From positions 10,457,409 through 10,521,408 of the forward strand of contig OY992839.1 of the NCBI GenBank assembly GCA_963921425.1: a stretch of 64,000 nucleotides of DNA, written 5' to 3'. Of this stretch, positions 1 through 11,270 are shown piece after piece. The number at the start of each line of letters is the position of its first letter. Position 1 is the stretch's first letter. The stretch comes from Dryas octopetala (lineage: Eukaryota > Streptophyta > Magnoliopsida > Rosales > Rosaceae). A model generated the notes under the pieces. It was given only the letters and a program-made list of their open reading frames with translations. It made no database searches and was not told the origin of the DNA. Position numbers and translations under genes: made by a program.

Positions 1-929
1 ATAAGATAAAACGGGGAATTGTTTCATAAAAATGGAAGTACTTAATTTATGACAAAAATTTTAAAGGTAGAAAATTCCTGAAATAATTCCAAAAGGTTAT
101 GGTATCTAACTGCCTATGCATAAACAAGATAGTTGCAAGTCTATCTGAAAAACAAAGGCCTGAGATATGCTCACTTGATATACAAAAGTTTTTTCATTTA
201 GTTTTTCCTTCTTTTTTGTAAATCAAAAATTTTATAGCAGGAACTGAAATGACAAGAATATGTTTTAAGGTCTTTATTTATGTCTTGATTCTTCTAAATG
301 ATGATTCCATCACTGTAGCAGTAATAGTAGCGTAAAGTTGATATCTCACAGGGATTGATAGCAGGGAATAATTATAAATCCGTATGAACCAAGCCCTGGT
401 TTGGCTTATCATATAGAAAACTACATAAATAAATTTGAGAAAAATTTGAATTATAATTATCCAATCTTAGGTTAGTCATCCTTTTGACAAGAATCAATGT
501 CCACACTTCAGAATAAATTGGGAATAGGTACCAATTGTATTTTAGATAATGAAAAATATAAAAGCACACAGTGTTAATCAAGAGTTTTTTCCTTCTTCCT
601 GCTCAGTGGCTCAGCAGCTTTTCATTTGTGCATGAACGTTATTTAACAAGACTTGCAAAAAAAAAAAAAACAAACAAACAAACAAATACATGTTAAAACT
701 ACTGACAGTTGGCAAAAGGATCCACCATCTGGCATATTCAACATTGATTACATGCAATAGATACCATACAGACATGACAAATTAATTAAAATTATATGAG
801 TTGACATTGCTGAGAGTTCCCCATCGAAAGGCGAGGCAAGCTACTACTCTCCCAGCTTTGACTTGTATAAAGCTACAAAGATTTTAACGAATTAAAACTC
901 AAATTTCTCCATTGCAGAAGGGGTATGTG
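1..929. other. Non-coding stretch, probably intron of the PHD-finger gene
   Basis: I see no exon, RNA gene or intact element here. The stretch is AT-rich with an A-rich run followed by CAAA repeats near 658-688. It was checked on the minus strand for the next conserved exon of the PHD gene (the segment that normally follows the zinc finger and carries a Trp-Glu-Tyr-Leu-Phe motif) and none was found, so the downstream exons probably lie left of the window. Confidence 0.4.
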
Positions 930-1395
930 AATCATTTATTTCAACATTGTCCAATTGTATATTCCTTGTGGCGGAGGCTGTTCAGGGAGGATGGTTGAGA
1001 TGGGAGACTCTGGATTCTTGCGCTGCTTTGCGGTTGGAGAGATTTAAGTTCTTTGAAGGGAAGAGGGGTGTTATGTTGGGCAGGTGTGCAGTGATGGCTG
1101 GATTGTGGGTAATTTGGACGGAGAGAAATATGAGGATTTTTTAAGATGTAGAGGAAAAGAGGTGGATAATTTTTGGGAGAGAGTTCGATTTTGGGCTTCA
1201 TTATGGGCGTCAATCACTCCAGCATTCAGGGACTATTAATTTTCTGCAGTTATGTCTAATTGGGAGTCTGTTGTGGGTTAGGGTTTGATTATTGATGCTT
1301 TACTAGGGTCTAGAGCTTGTTTGCTTTTCTTGGGTGCTTTACTATACTATCGTTCTCTGGTTGTTTGGTTTTTATAATATCCTAGAGCTTGCAGT
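930..1395 (+). pseudogene. 3' end of a LINE (non-LTR retrotransposon) ORF2, decayed
   Basis: Around 930-1000 one frame reads HLFQHCPIVYSLWRRLFRE, the zinc-binding C-terminal region (zf-RVT) of plant LINE reverse transcriptases. After a frameshift and stop the next frame carries GRCAVMAGLWVIWTERNMRIF, then another shift gives a Trp-Ala-Ser-Leu-Trp-Ala segment usual for the extreme C-terminus. At least two frameshifts and in-frame stops make it inactive. It lies antisense inside the long intron of the PHD-finger gene. The stretch to about 1470 looks like the element's 3' untranslated tail. Family assignment rests on motif recognition only. Confidence 0.75.
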
Positions 1396-1515
1396 CTAGG
1401 AACTTTTAAGAAGGTGGACATCTTGTCCACTGTATTGTACTATGTACTCCTTTATTTTCATTTATTGAAAGCATGTTTCTCATCAAAGAAATATATATGT
1501 CAAACAAGCAATTGG

Positions 1516-1887
1516 GATCCCACATTTAGGCTTATTTGTGGCCTTGTGGGATCTCTCATGGGGCCCACTCCATATTGTATTTCGATAATCGGAATTGTCT
1601 ACTTTTTTTGTCTCCATTGAAGGATCGTGCTTGCAAAAAATTAGGTTAATCGGAAACCATTTGACCGTTGATGAAATGATCACCATTTCAAGTGTTTATC
1701 GAAAATATTTTGTTCGTCTATTTATTTGATCAAAGTTTGATAGCTTAATGGTTTCCAATTTGCTTAATTTTTTGCAAGGATGATCTTTGAATATAGACTT
1801 ATAAACAGTTCGGATCGTTGAAATACAATGTGGGGTGGATCCTACATTGTATATATATATACAATGGGATCCCACACTTGAGGCTCC

Positions 1888-1890
<3 letters not shown>
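1516..1890. repeat. Foldback MITE-like element (family C relative)
   Basis: The two halves are imperfect inverted copies: a segment with GCAAAAAATTAGGTTAATCGG near 1632-1653 is answered by its reverse complement near 1763-1782, and the centre has the ATCGAAAATATTTTGTTCGTC stretch seen in the other copies at 43.7-44.5 kb and 63.2 kb. The ends are blurred because a GGATCCCACA motif recurs in direct orientation at both sides. A (TA)n tract sits at the right edge. No open reading frame. Limits are approximate. Confidence 0.55.

Positions 1891-1919
<29 letters not shown>
1889..1919. repeat. (TA)n microsatellite
   Basis: About fifteen TA units at the right edge of the foldback element; the same association with TA tracts is seen at 44.1 kb and 63.6 kb. 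Confidence 0.9.
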
Positions 1920-1921
<2 letters not shown>

Positions 1922-3400
1922 AACAGAAACACACCCAGTCCAAAAACACCAGCGGAAACTAAGAAAATGCTGTTTCCCAGTTCAAATTCAATAGGGAAAA
2001 AGGGCTAAACTCATTAGAAACTTCAGGCAAAAAAAAAAAACTCACTAGAAAGTGAGCCCACAACGATGCCCAAAAATAAAACTTTGTTTCTTTTGCCTAA
2101 CAACTATTTTATGATGTAAGAAACAAACCTTATGATAGCCATTTTCTAATGAACTGTAAAAAATGTTCTACTGCAAACAAAGAAGAACTTCAAAATTAAG
2201 CATCCTGTTGTAATTTCTAAAGGTTAAAACATTATTTTGCAAATTATATTCAACAGAGACATCTAATTATAATTTCCCCTTTTTTATGAATTCCCAAGAC
2301 ATGTCATGCTGATCAGAAGTGAGAATTAACATATATGTGTAACTAATTTTTGAATTAGGGATGATCGTGTTATTACACTATTATAAGCTACACACCTAAA
2401 GAGTGTTCAGCAATGTAAGGAGAACCTTTAGGATAATTTCTTTGTTGAAGCTTTTTAAATAAGTATGTAAATAAGTAAAGGATTTGTCCTTGAAATGATT
2501 GGGGACGCCAATTTTAGTCAAGGATAATTGGGGACGGCGGGACGCCAAAGATTTGTCCCCTAATAAGTAAAGGATAATTGGGGACACCAATTTTAGTGAT
2601 CCAGACAGGTTGTGTGATCCAGATCGTGGCATGTAAGAGGGTGTAGCGATCCTGGTAACACTGGTTTTCAACATGTACCCATGCCCAAGCATGTTCTACA
2701 GTTCATATGGAGCAGCTCAAACAAAATCAGTAAGTGAACATAAACATAAAGGCAAATGACCATTTTGGTCCTCGTAGTTTGACCTGGTTTCACTGTAGTT
2801 TAAATTTTTTTCAATCAAGTCCCCATAGTTAACTATTAGTTGCAATCAAGTCCAAAATTAAATTCCCCTCCCATGGTAGTTTGACCAAATTACCCCTGCA
2901 CCAGCAATACTACTGTTTAAAAATGTGATGGAATTCTAATTTTAGACTTGATTGAAAATTTTGAATGTTAAAACAAATGAAGTGCCCTATCTTTTTGTTT
3001 TTGCCAAGCCAAAGAGGACACAAAACAAACCAGAAAAAAGAAAACTAAACTACACAGGAAACCCAAAAAAAAAAAAAGAGGAAAAAAGTGAATATCAAAC
3101 AAAAATGACCCAACAGACATCTACATCAAATCAAACACCCTATCTGCCCATGTCACAATGATTCTGTTTGTACTGTAAAACAACGTAAAATAAAAAATGA
3201 ATAATGAATTATTATTGTTTACAGGATGTGGATAAGTACAACCTTCCCTCTTACCAAATAGAGATTTTACAGAATTACTTTCACATGCTAAAATACATGT
3301 AAGATATACCATTCACACAAATAACTGCAATGCTAGCAAAAGGAAAATACAAAAGCAATAAGACAAAAGCAGAAGAAGAAAAGAAAGAAGGCACACATAC
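1920..3400. other. Remainder of the long intron of the PHD gene, with repeat debris
   Basis: No exon was recognised. At 2460-2610 a degenerate motif (AGTAAAGGATAATTGGGGAC and variants) recurs two to three times. At 2746-2905 the sequence has the 'tttggtcc...caatcaagtcc' flavour of a common plant intergenic repeat. Neither could be bounded by a target-site duplication. Confidence 0.4.
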
Positions 3401-6240
3401 CACGTCCTTGTTTCCTTGCTCATTCTTTTCAATCAACATGACAGTTTTCATGCATGTATCACAGAAGCCTTTGTTTCCACGAACACATAAGATAGCAGCA
3501 TCTTTGATACACCCCTTGCACAAGGAAAAGGTACATGTATAACACATGTAGTATGCATTCTTCTCACAGTTGCTACAGAGGTGCCAACCTAAAATACAGG
3601 AAGGTGATTATTCATTTATTGGACTTTGTCAAGAAACCCAAAGAAGTAAAACCATGTTGGAAATATGCATTTCTATAAATGATAAGAAAATTATGAGTAA
3701 ACATTGCAGTTAAGAACAACCGAGATCCAATGATAATTTGGAAGTAGCTTTGATGAAACAAAACCACAAATGTAAAAGAACTTGAGCTGATAAATACATA
3801 TATGCATGAAGAAATCAAAATAACAGTCAAAATCCCTGAAATATCTCTTAAAAAGACTGGCTATTAAATGCACTAAAATTAGTAAGCCAAGAAAACACTA
3901 AAATTGGTGCTTCCACACACAATACAAAACCCTACTATTCCAAATTTCTAATTCTTCACCTGATTCCCCTCTTGCAAAATTATCTGCACTCTCACACTCT
4001 CACACTCTCAAACGAGAAAGGGGGAATGAAAGAGACGGCAGAAATTCAAACATTTCTGTTGTTTTGTAGGTTATTAAAGTAGGCTAATTTCATTTTAGTA
4101 TTAAATCCGCATATCAGAGTACAGAATAAGAAAATGCAATGATGAAAATAAGTCTTCTTCATTGGGAATTAGAGGGGGAGAAAATGTATAATATGGGATT
4201 AGTTTTAGGTTTCTACTTTCACTGAGTTTCAGTAACCAAGAAGACCATTTACTCTCTCTCTCTCTCTCTCTAACAGTGACGCAAAACCCATTTAGGTTTT
4301 TGGGGTTCCATTTAGGATTTTTGCTTACATTTAGGCGAACTCGTGCATGATGCATGATCTGGATGAAGTCTGCAACATTTCCATAGCTGCAGGTTCTCTT
4401 TCAGTTTTGGTTTTATTCAAAAAAAAAAAAAAAAAAATTCAGCAGTTTTATAAGTAAATAGTATAAGAAACTTTGGTCAGTTTTTCCCCCAAAATGTTGG
4501 CAGTATGCAAAACTTTTCTCTCTTAGTCAAAAAAGCCGAAGTTCGCCAACACTTTCAAGTTTATAGTCTTTTCCAGCAACTACTGGAATTGCATTTTTTT
4601 ATATTTAAAAAAAAAAAAGGATGAACTTTAAGAATTGTGGTAGAGAACATCCAATTTTACTCATGAAAACACTAACCCAATCATTACTACTACTGATAAG
4701 GATTCCACTTAAATAGCTAGGGTTCAAAGTAACAAAACCACATGGTAAACACATAAGTGATCACCAAAAATCAAACATTTGAATGACATGGAATAAGTAT
4801 AGAAGAGAGAATTAAATAAAACGATAAGAATTTGGTGAAAGGAAGAAAAATTTGAGTATAGCAGCCAATTACCGCAATTCCATCGACCCTTCGATTGAAA
4901 GAAGGCCTCATCACGATTAACACATGAAGGATGGTATGCCTTGGGACATCCCCTGAAAACGACCAATAAAATGAATCTCATTCAATCAATCACAGAAGTA
5001 AAGAAAGAAGCCCAACAGTGAGGCAGAGTTGAACTGACCTGCGGTCACAAAGCACGAGCTCACCCCCATCAAAGCAAATGAAACAGACATCCTCTTCCAT
5101 CTTCTTCTTTGAGAGGACTTTCCCTGAGATCTTGGAATTCTTCCCGCCACGCTTCCTCTTCCCGCCAGCGCCATCCCTACTCGTCTCCTCTACCACCTCC
5201 ATTTCTTCTGCTTCTTCTGCTGCCTCTGTCTCCTCTGCCTCCTCTGCCTCCGTGTTCTCCTCCATTACATCATCAGCCTCCTCCGCCGCCGCCTCAGTCT
5301 CAATGTTCTCAGAAACCATGTCCATCACATTCTCTTCATGCCCCTCTGCTTCAGCCTCCTCCTCTTCTTCTTCAGCCTCCTCTCCCATCGCTTCAGTCTC
5401 CTCTCCCTCCTCTTCAGCCTCCTCTCCCACCTCTTCAGCCTTCTCCCCCACCGGTTCAACCTTCTCTTCCTCCACTCCAGCGTCCTCTTTCTCCGCTCTG
5501 GGGTCATCCCTTTCCGCTTCAGCCGCATCTCCCTCTGCCTCGGCCGTCTTTTCCTTCCATGAAACTACTGTCTCCTCCGCAATGTCAGCTACATTAGACT
5601 CCTCCGCCACCACTCCTGTCTCCTCCTCCTTCTGCACTGAATGAGCCACCACAGCGGCCTCTGCCAACACCTTCTCTTCCGTCTCCAATGCCTTATCGTC
5701 CACATCCCCAACCTCGGTTTCCACTGCCACATCACCTTCGGCCACATTTCCCTCCTCTTCACCCACCAATTTCTCAGCCAAATCAACCACAACCGTAGTC
5801 CCCTCGGCCGCGTCCGCTCCAGAAGTCTCCATCGCTATCTCCGCCCCCATATCCTCTGCCACACCAATTACAGAAGTCTCCTCCACCACCACCGAATTCT
5901 CTCCCAAACCACTCGTAGCAGTCTCCTCCACCACCACCTCCGCATCCTCCGCCACATCCTCCATATCGTTATCTCCCTCCTTATACTCTCCTTCAATTCC
6001 ATCCCCATCGCCCCTTTCACCTACTGAACCTGCTACCGATTCAGATTCGCCGCCACCACCAAGTCCGAATCCCTCAGGCTCAACCTCAAGCTCGGGCTCG
6101 GGTACAGACTCCGACTCGCATTGCTGCTCGGTGTTCTTGAGCTCCTCTTGTGTGTCACGAGGCAGGGGTACGGCGTCGTATTGTTGGGGTTGAAGCGAAG
6201 GTTCATTGACGTTCGGAGCATCTTCTTCGTCGGCTTCCAT
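3401..6240 (-). CDS. PHD-finger protein, NERD / zinc finger CCCH 19-44 type (partial, 5' portion)
   Basis: Three exons on the minus strand: 5039-6240, 4873-4952 and 3401-3588, all with GT-AG borders and open phases, giving 490 residues that end in phase 0. The ATG at 6240 begins an approximately 380-residue Glu/Ala/Val-rich acidic region, extreme between about residues 230 and 350. A Cys/His-rich PHD-type module follows (from about residue 385), spread over the three exons: CFICFDGGELVLCDRRGC, YHPSC, WNCGWHLC, CYTCTFSLCKGC and GNKGFCDTC. In this family the PHD finger reads histone H3 tails, and SWIB, Plus3, GYF and CCCH domains follow; NERD itself links histone state and RNA-directed DNA methylation in the nucleus. 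Those later domains are not in the window. Which paralogue this is (NERD/C3H19 or C3H44) cannot be told from this part. Confidence 0.85.
4249..4271. repeat. (CT)n microsatellite in intron
   Basis: Short uninterrupted CT run within the intron between the second and third coding exons of the PHD gene (3589-4872). The rest of that intron shows only A-rich and T-rich tracts. Confidence 0.9.
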
Positions 6241-6272
6241 GGAAAGTACTGGAATTGGAGAAATCAGAAATT

Positions 6273-6312
6273 GAAAACCCTAAAATCGAAACGAGGCTAG
6301 GGTTAGGGTTTT
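6273..6312 (-). promoter_or_regulatory. Telo-box motifs in the 5' leader of the PHD gene
   Basis: Just upstream of the ATG at 6240 the minus strand carries AAACCCTAACCCTA (6298-6312), and the plus strand carries AAAACCCTAAAA (6273-6284). AAACCCTA telo-boxes are common near transcription starts of plant housekeeping genes. Function here is inferred from motif and place. Confidence 0.5.
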
Positions 6313-6329
6313 AAGCTCCGGTTCCGGGT

Positions 6330-6984
6330 AGGATTGTTAGTGTCGTTTTATCGTTACAACACTATAAATGATTGTATTAACTGAGTATCTGACCAAAAAA
6401 TAAAATGATGTATTAACTGAGTAGAATAGAAGACAAGGAGAGGGAGCCAACTGCCACAGAGAAGAATTGCTTGCGTATGCAAAAGGAGTTTTCGTGGCTC
6501 CAGTCTTTGATTTCGACGTGGGCAGATTAGTCAGCAAAAAAAACTAAAAGCTCTAACCTTTTTTGGTTGAAACCACAAAAATCGATGGGTAATACTGGGA
6601 GTACCATCTAAGTGTACTATTTTTATAATAGAAATGGGCCTCATTTGGGTGGGTTTTACTTGGTGAAGCCCACTTTTTTTATAGAAAGATGATATATTTA
6701 GATGGTATAGTTAAATGATATATCTAGCATTTTCTAAAATCGATATATGCTTGATTCTTCCTTTAAGACAATTTTTCTTGGTGTCACTTATAATTATTGA
6801 ATAATTATTTTTGTGAAAGGGCTAATGAATGATTATAATTTATAATTAATGAAGCACAAATCCAAGGCTCCAAAACTCAAACGTGTCACTCTATGAGCTT
6901 TTATCTCTATTATAAAGTCAAAACAAATTTTTTTTTACTATAAACTTTACCAAAATTTGAATTGCTATTATTATCTTCAAAAAC
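6330..6984. other. Intergenic, nothing recognised
   Basis: AT-rich sequence upstream of the PHD gene with no reading frame, RNA gene or bounded repeat that I can support. Confidence 0.5.
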
Positions 6985-7735
6985 GCTCTAAAGCTAACTG
7001 TTTAAATTACACAGTGCTAACCACCATTTTGAGTCAACTACACAATGTTATCTTACAATTCAAACGATTCAAATATCATTCTTACAAAAAAAATCATTTA
7101 ATCGGAAATTATTTAGCGATTTGATTATCATCACAATAAGCTTATTTATAGTTGATTAAACGATTCATGATGTAATTAATTTTTTGCAATGATAATTTTT
7201 GAATATGGATATAAAAAATAAGGCTTATTCACACCATTGCTCCCTATAAGATACATTTTTTCTCACTTTGCCCTCTGAAACTTAAATCTTCTCAAATTGT
7301 CACCTGAACTTCACACAGTTGTTGCAAAAGACCATATGCCGTCAATTTTTCTGTTAAAATAGCTGACGTGGCACCTATATGGCATGAGTGAGACCTTTTT
7401 TTAGTTATGTAAGATCCATGTGAACAAAAAAAATAATAACAAATAATTTTTAAACTAAAAAATAATAAGATCCATGTCAATTTTTTATAATGTTTTGTGT
7501 TTACATGGATCTTACATAACTAGAAAAGGGTCTCATCCATGCCATATAGGTGTCACATCAGTTTTTTAAAAAGAAAAATTGACAGAGTTGACGACATATA
7601 GTCTTTTGCAACAACTGTTTGAAGTTCAGGTGACAAACTGAGAAGATTTAAGTTTCAGGGGACAAAGTGAAAAAAAATGTATCTTACAGGGGGCAATGGT
7701 GTGAATAAGCCAAAAAATAAACGGTTCATGAAGCC
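6985..7735. repeat. Degraded family C foldback element, split by a MULE-type MITE
   Basis: The left arm starts with GCTCTAAAGCTAACTG, close to the GCTTTAAAACTAACTAG end of the better copy at 43730-44116. The right arm begins near 7165 with ATTAATTTTTTGCAATGAT and is interrupted at 7221 by the element at 7222-7711; it resumes at 7721 with ACGGTTC, the next part of the family, then is lost. Continuity across the insertion supports the nesting order. Confidence 0.6.
7222..7711. mobile_element. Foldback MITE, MULE (Mutator-like) type, with 9-bp target-site duplication
   Basis: The ends are near-perfect inverted repeats (GGCTTATTCACACCATTGC at the left, its reverse complement at the right), and the pairing extends through most of each half, so the element can fold into one long hairpin about 490 bases long. 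It is flanked by perfect 9-bp direct repeats AAAAAATAA at 7213-7221 and 7712-7720. A 9-bp duplication is the signature of Mutator-like transposases. There is no reading frame of note, so it would be mobilised in trans. A shorter relative with the same ends lies at 61182-61504. Confidence 0.85.
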
Positions 7736-8271
7736 GACCAACAAGGTCGGTTACCGCCTGTTTCGGTGGAATTTGGTTTCAGAGAGAAAGAGGAGAGGGG
7801 CAGGAAAGGTTTGTCGGTGACTTTGGTAGAGGCACGGGAGGTCGAAGTTGCGTGCATGCATGAAAGGAATGCTCGACGGTGGTAGTAGAGCTAGTGGCAT
7901 GGAAGAACGAAGTCGAGCTTTGCTGCTGGCGAGGTGAGCTTGGGTGCGACGCGGGCGTTGCCTGCACTTTGGGGTGGTGTGACCTGCACGGGAGAAGCCA
8001 TTAAGCTTTGTCGGCTGCAAGGAAGCTCGATAGCGGGAGGGAAAGATGGAGAGACTGAGAAAGAGGTGTTGGTCGGGTAACCTGCAAAACCAGCCTGGGT
8101 TGCTGGTCTCATAGAAGCTAGCGAGAGAGAGAGGTGTTGTCCATTAATTGCCACTGTCAAGCAGTGGCAATTATTGCAATTGCTTGACAGTGTCAATTTG
8201 CCCATTTAAAAAAAAAAAACACGAAAAAAATATAACATGGGCTTTATTTATATAAATTGGACATATTTATC
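7736..8271. other. Intergenic with a short inverted repeat
   Basis: Moderately GC-richer sequence without a credible gene. At 8146-8196 the words CACTGTCAAGCAGTGGCAATT and AATTGCTTGACAGTG form a small stem-loop; related words recur near 26530-26710, suggesting a shared decayed repeat. Confidence 0.4.
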
Positions 8272-8279
8272 ATTGCAAC

Positions 8280-9999
8280 CAAGGAATGAAATTTCGAAAT
8301 TTTCGGCGAAATTTCGTTTTTTTGGGTCACCGAAATTTTATCACATACCCAATTATTTTCGGTAATTGTTTCGGCGAAATTTCGACGAAATCAGCGAAAT
8401 TGGCGAAATTTCGAGAAATTTCGGCTGGGTTTGGAGGAAAAGGAGCTGGGAGGGGCTGGGTTTGGGGGAAAAAGGGGCTGGGAGGGGCTGGGTTTGGGAG
8501 GGTGTCTCAGGGATGAGCTGGGTTGGGGGGAAAGAGGCAGGGGGCTGGTGCTTGGTGGGGAAGAAGAAGAAGGAGAGTCATGGGCAAGGAGGAAAAGAAA
8601 AGAAGAGAGAAAGAAGACTGAAGAAGAAGAGAAAGAAGACTGAAGAAGAAAGAAGACTGAAGAAGAAGAGAACGAAGACTGAAGAAGAAGAGAAAGAAAG
8701 AGTCACGGGTAAGCCAATAGAATTCAGAAAAATTAATTAGAATCCCAAATCCCAATTAATCGATCTTGCCATTCTTATCCAAAATAGGGGCCGGTGAGGG
8801 GTCCAAAGCATGCATGTAAGAAACGCATGGTTGAGAGTAGAGGCACGTGTCAAAGACCCACCCAACTTGTAATTGAAACTCTCTGCACTTGGCAGTGCCA
8901 CCTTCTTTTCTGACTCATATTTGGCACTGCACAGTAGAGTATTAGGATGTGCTAAGTGGAAGCATGAGAGGAAGCAATCAATGTAGCCGTTTCAACCTCA
9001 TAACTCACTCTCTCTCTCTCTACATAATGATAATGTTATTTGTCATATGAGAGGTAGAGGAAGGAAAAAAAAAAAAAAAAAAAAAGACATGCCAACATAC
9101 TGTCATGCCTAGGTAGAGGAGATAGGATTTGATGTGGGTTACAATTTATTGACAAGAAATGACAAAAAGCAACAAGATTCTATCAATAATTTTAACTAAA
9201 ATGGAATTCCCACCACTCATGGTCAAGCAAATGAATGACCATCATGGCATCAACGTATATTGCTTACAAAGTTACAAGTTAACTTAAAAGTAAAAAGAAG
9301 GAAAGAGACAAAAAAGAAAAGAAAATGAAGGAAAGAAAAATAAAAAAGAAAAGGAATGAAAGAAAAAAAGAAAAAAACAAAGAAAAAAAAAAGAGAAAAA
9401 AACAAAGAAAAAACTTTAGAGTTGATTGGAGTTTGAGGCCTTTGGGCAATTAGAAGAAAAAAATGGTTTGGGGTTTCGTGTAGTTGTTTTTAAATCCTAA
9501 ACCCTAAAACACTTTTATATAAAAAATAATTAAAAATACCATAAAGGGCCTAAATCATAATATCTTATACCATATGGTCTATATTTTAAAGAACATACAA
9601 TATATAGGGTTTAGTGCATAGATTATAGAGTATTAGGGTATATAGAGTATATAGGGTTTAGTATTAGGGTTAGTGTATAGATTATAGAGTATAAAGAATA
9701 TACTGATTTCATTTATTCATTATACTAATTTTGTTTAACAGTATTTGCCTCCAACGCGTATTATATCACATGAAACCTATTATATAATTTGGTTTCTTCA
9801 ATGTTTTTTTATTAGTATAGTAGATAATATGTTAAATAAACATATGGTCAAGTTTCATTCAAAATTTCCGTATTTTGATAACAATTTCCGTCGTTTTTGT
9901 CTAATTTTGTCGAAATCGAAATTTTAATCGAAATTTCCACGAAAATTTCCGTCGAAATTTCCATCGAAAATTTCCTCGAAACCGAAATTTTACTCCTTG
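8280..9999. mobile_element. Non-autonomous hAT-like element with 8-bp target-site duplication
   Basis: The terminal inverted repeats are CAAGGAATGAAATTTCG (left) and CAAGGAGTAAAATTTCG (right, reverse complement), 15 of 17 identical. Perfect 8-bp direct repeats ATTGCAAC flank the element at 8272-8279 and 10000-10007, as expected for a hAT transposase. Both subterminal regions (about 8280-8430 and 9840-9995) are packed with variants of the palindromic word GAAATTTC. Between them are a GC-rich tandem stretch built on GGCTGGG words (8425-8530), purine tandem repeats of GAAGACTGAAGAAGAAGA type (8615-8700), A/G-rich tracts (9290-9415) and a TATAGAGTAT/TATAGGGTTTAG repeat (9595-9700). No transposase is encoded. 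Confidence 0.8.
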
Positions 10000-10007
10000 A
10001 TTGCAAC

Positions 10008-10602
10008 CTTTTAGGTGAGTTTGTTTATCATTAAAGGATGTAAAATGAACTTTAGAGTAATTTGCTCTAAAAGTTAAGTTTGATATTTCTTAACTATAAA
10101 CAGATAGTATTAAATTATAAATTGAAATTTAAAGCAAACGGGATATTAAACGGAAAGTAACCCGAAAGGCTGAAAAAAAAAAAAAAAAAAACTTGCATGT
10201 TCCCGTAATAGGGGATATGGCATCTCTCCCAAGAGATAGACATGGACAAAAATGAGAAAAAGAGAAGATAGAGAGTGGGGGAGGGGAAGAGAGACAAAGA
10301 CAAAGATAGAGATTGGGAGGGAGGGCCACCTCTCCTATTACGCCCCGTGATAGGCAAGTCTTTCTCGAACAAATATGGATGTGAGAAATTTGAAGGTAAA
10401 AAATCACCCTTCGCGATCCCCAAACAGCGAGCCAAGTCATTTTGGGCCCAATAGGAAGATTGGGCTTCCAAGGTGAGCACATAAACTGTAGTCGGGCCAC
10501 ATAGCAGCTCAACTCTTATAACGAAAGACGACTCGAGGCGCGTGCTCTACAAGTACAATCAATACTCAGCAGCTCTGCGCCCACGAATCGCAGTCTCGAA
10601 GT

Positions 10603-10603
<1 letters not shown>
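10008..10603. other. Intergenic and probable promoter region of the CCHC gene
   Basis: No gene seen. The region becomes less AT-rich toward 10600 and leads into a CT microsatellite. Reading frames on the minus strand around 10115-10512 have no recognisable protein features. Confidence 0.4.

Positions 10604-10654
<51 letters not shown>
10604..10654. repeat. (CT)n microsatellite, probable promoter/5' leader
   Basis: About 25 uninterrupted CT units. Pyrimidine-rich CT tracts near plant transcription starts are frequent; here it would mark the distal start of the CCHC gene if the gene has a long 5' intron, which I infer but cannot prove. Confidence 0.85.
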
Positions 10655-10657
<3 letters not shown>

Positions 10658-10967
10658 CCGTGAATTTCTGTACTTTCTTTCAGCTCTCGAAGTCACGGTA
10701 GCACCGGCCATTCGTATAGCCCTTTGGCTCAGGTTCATTCTTCTCTTTCACTGCACCTTCTCTCTCATTTACGATTTCTAGGGTTATTATGGCTAATCTT
10801 GTTCAATGTAATAAACTGGAGTGTAGTTTATTTTTTGGGTTTGATGCGTAATTTTTCTTTTTTCTGAATTTGGTTTCTTTGAGCTGTTGATTTCCTGTGT
10901 TTTGAATCTGGGAGTGCTTGATTTGATTTTTAAGGGTTTCATCGTTATAGTAGTACAATACCAAGAG

Positions 10968-11270
10968 TATACTTCAAAAATGCTCGCTTAAACCTTACAT
11001 TTCTGAAGTTATAGCCATATTATAGCTTTCTTTTACGATGTATTGTGTGAATTCAAATATACGTATTTGCACTTGCCTGAGAGTGACAATTGAATATGCA
11101 TACTCTTAGAAAGTGGGAATTATACTTCAAAAATGCTCGCGTAAACCTTACATTTCTGAAGCTATAGCCATATTATAGCTTTCTTTTATGATATATTGTG
11201 TGAATTCAAATATACGTGCACTTGCCTGAGAGTGACAATTGAATATGCATTCTCTTAGAAAGTGGGAATT
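10968..11270 (+). repeat. Tandem duplication, unit about 153 bases
   Basis: Two adjacent copies starting TATACTTCAAAAATGCTCGC at 10968 and 11121 and ending AGAAAGTGGGAATT. They differ by a few substitutions and a small deletion in the second copy, so the duplication is fairly recent. It lies in the presumed 5' intron of the CCHC gene. Confidence 0.85.

Noticed and set aside
5078-5644. Plus-strand Ser-rich and Pro-rich open frames of 162-188 codons
   Set aside because: They are antisense to the Glu/Ala-rich exon of the PHD gene and arise from its codon repetition; no independent features.
7751-8205. Minus-strand open frames of 62-104 codons
   Set aside because: Located between transposons, with no recognisable protein features and no splice or start context.
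8286-8755. Open frames rich in Gly/Trp or Lys/Glu
   Set aside because: They are products of the tandem repeats inside the hAT-like element at 8280-9999.
10115-10781. Frames around the CT microsatellite near 10.1-10.8 kb
   Set aside because: Leucine-Ser runs come from the CT repeat, and the rest has no family resemblance; more likely promoter and leader.
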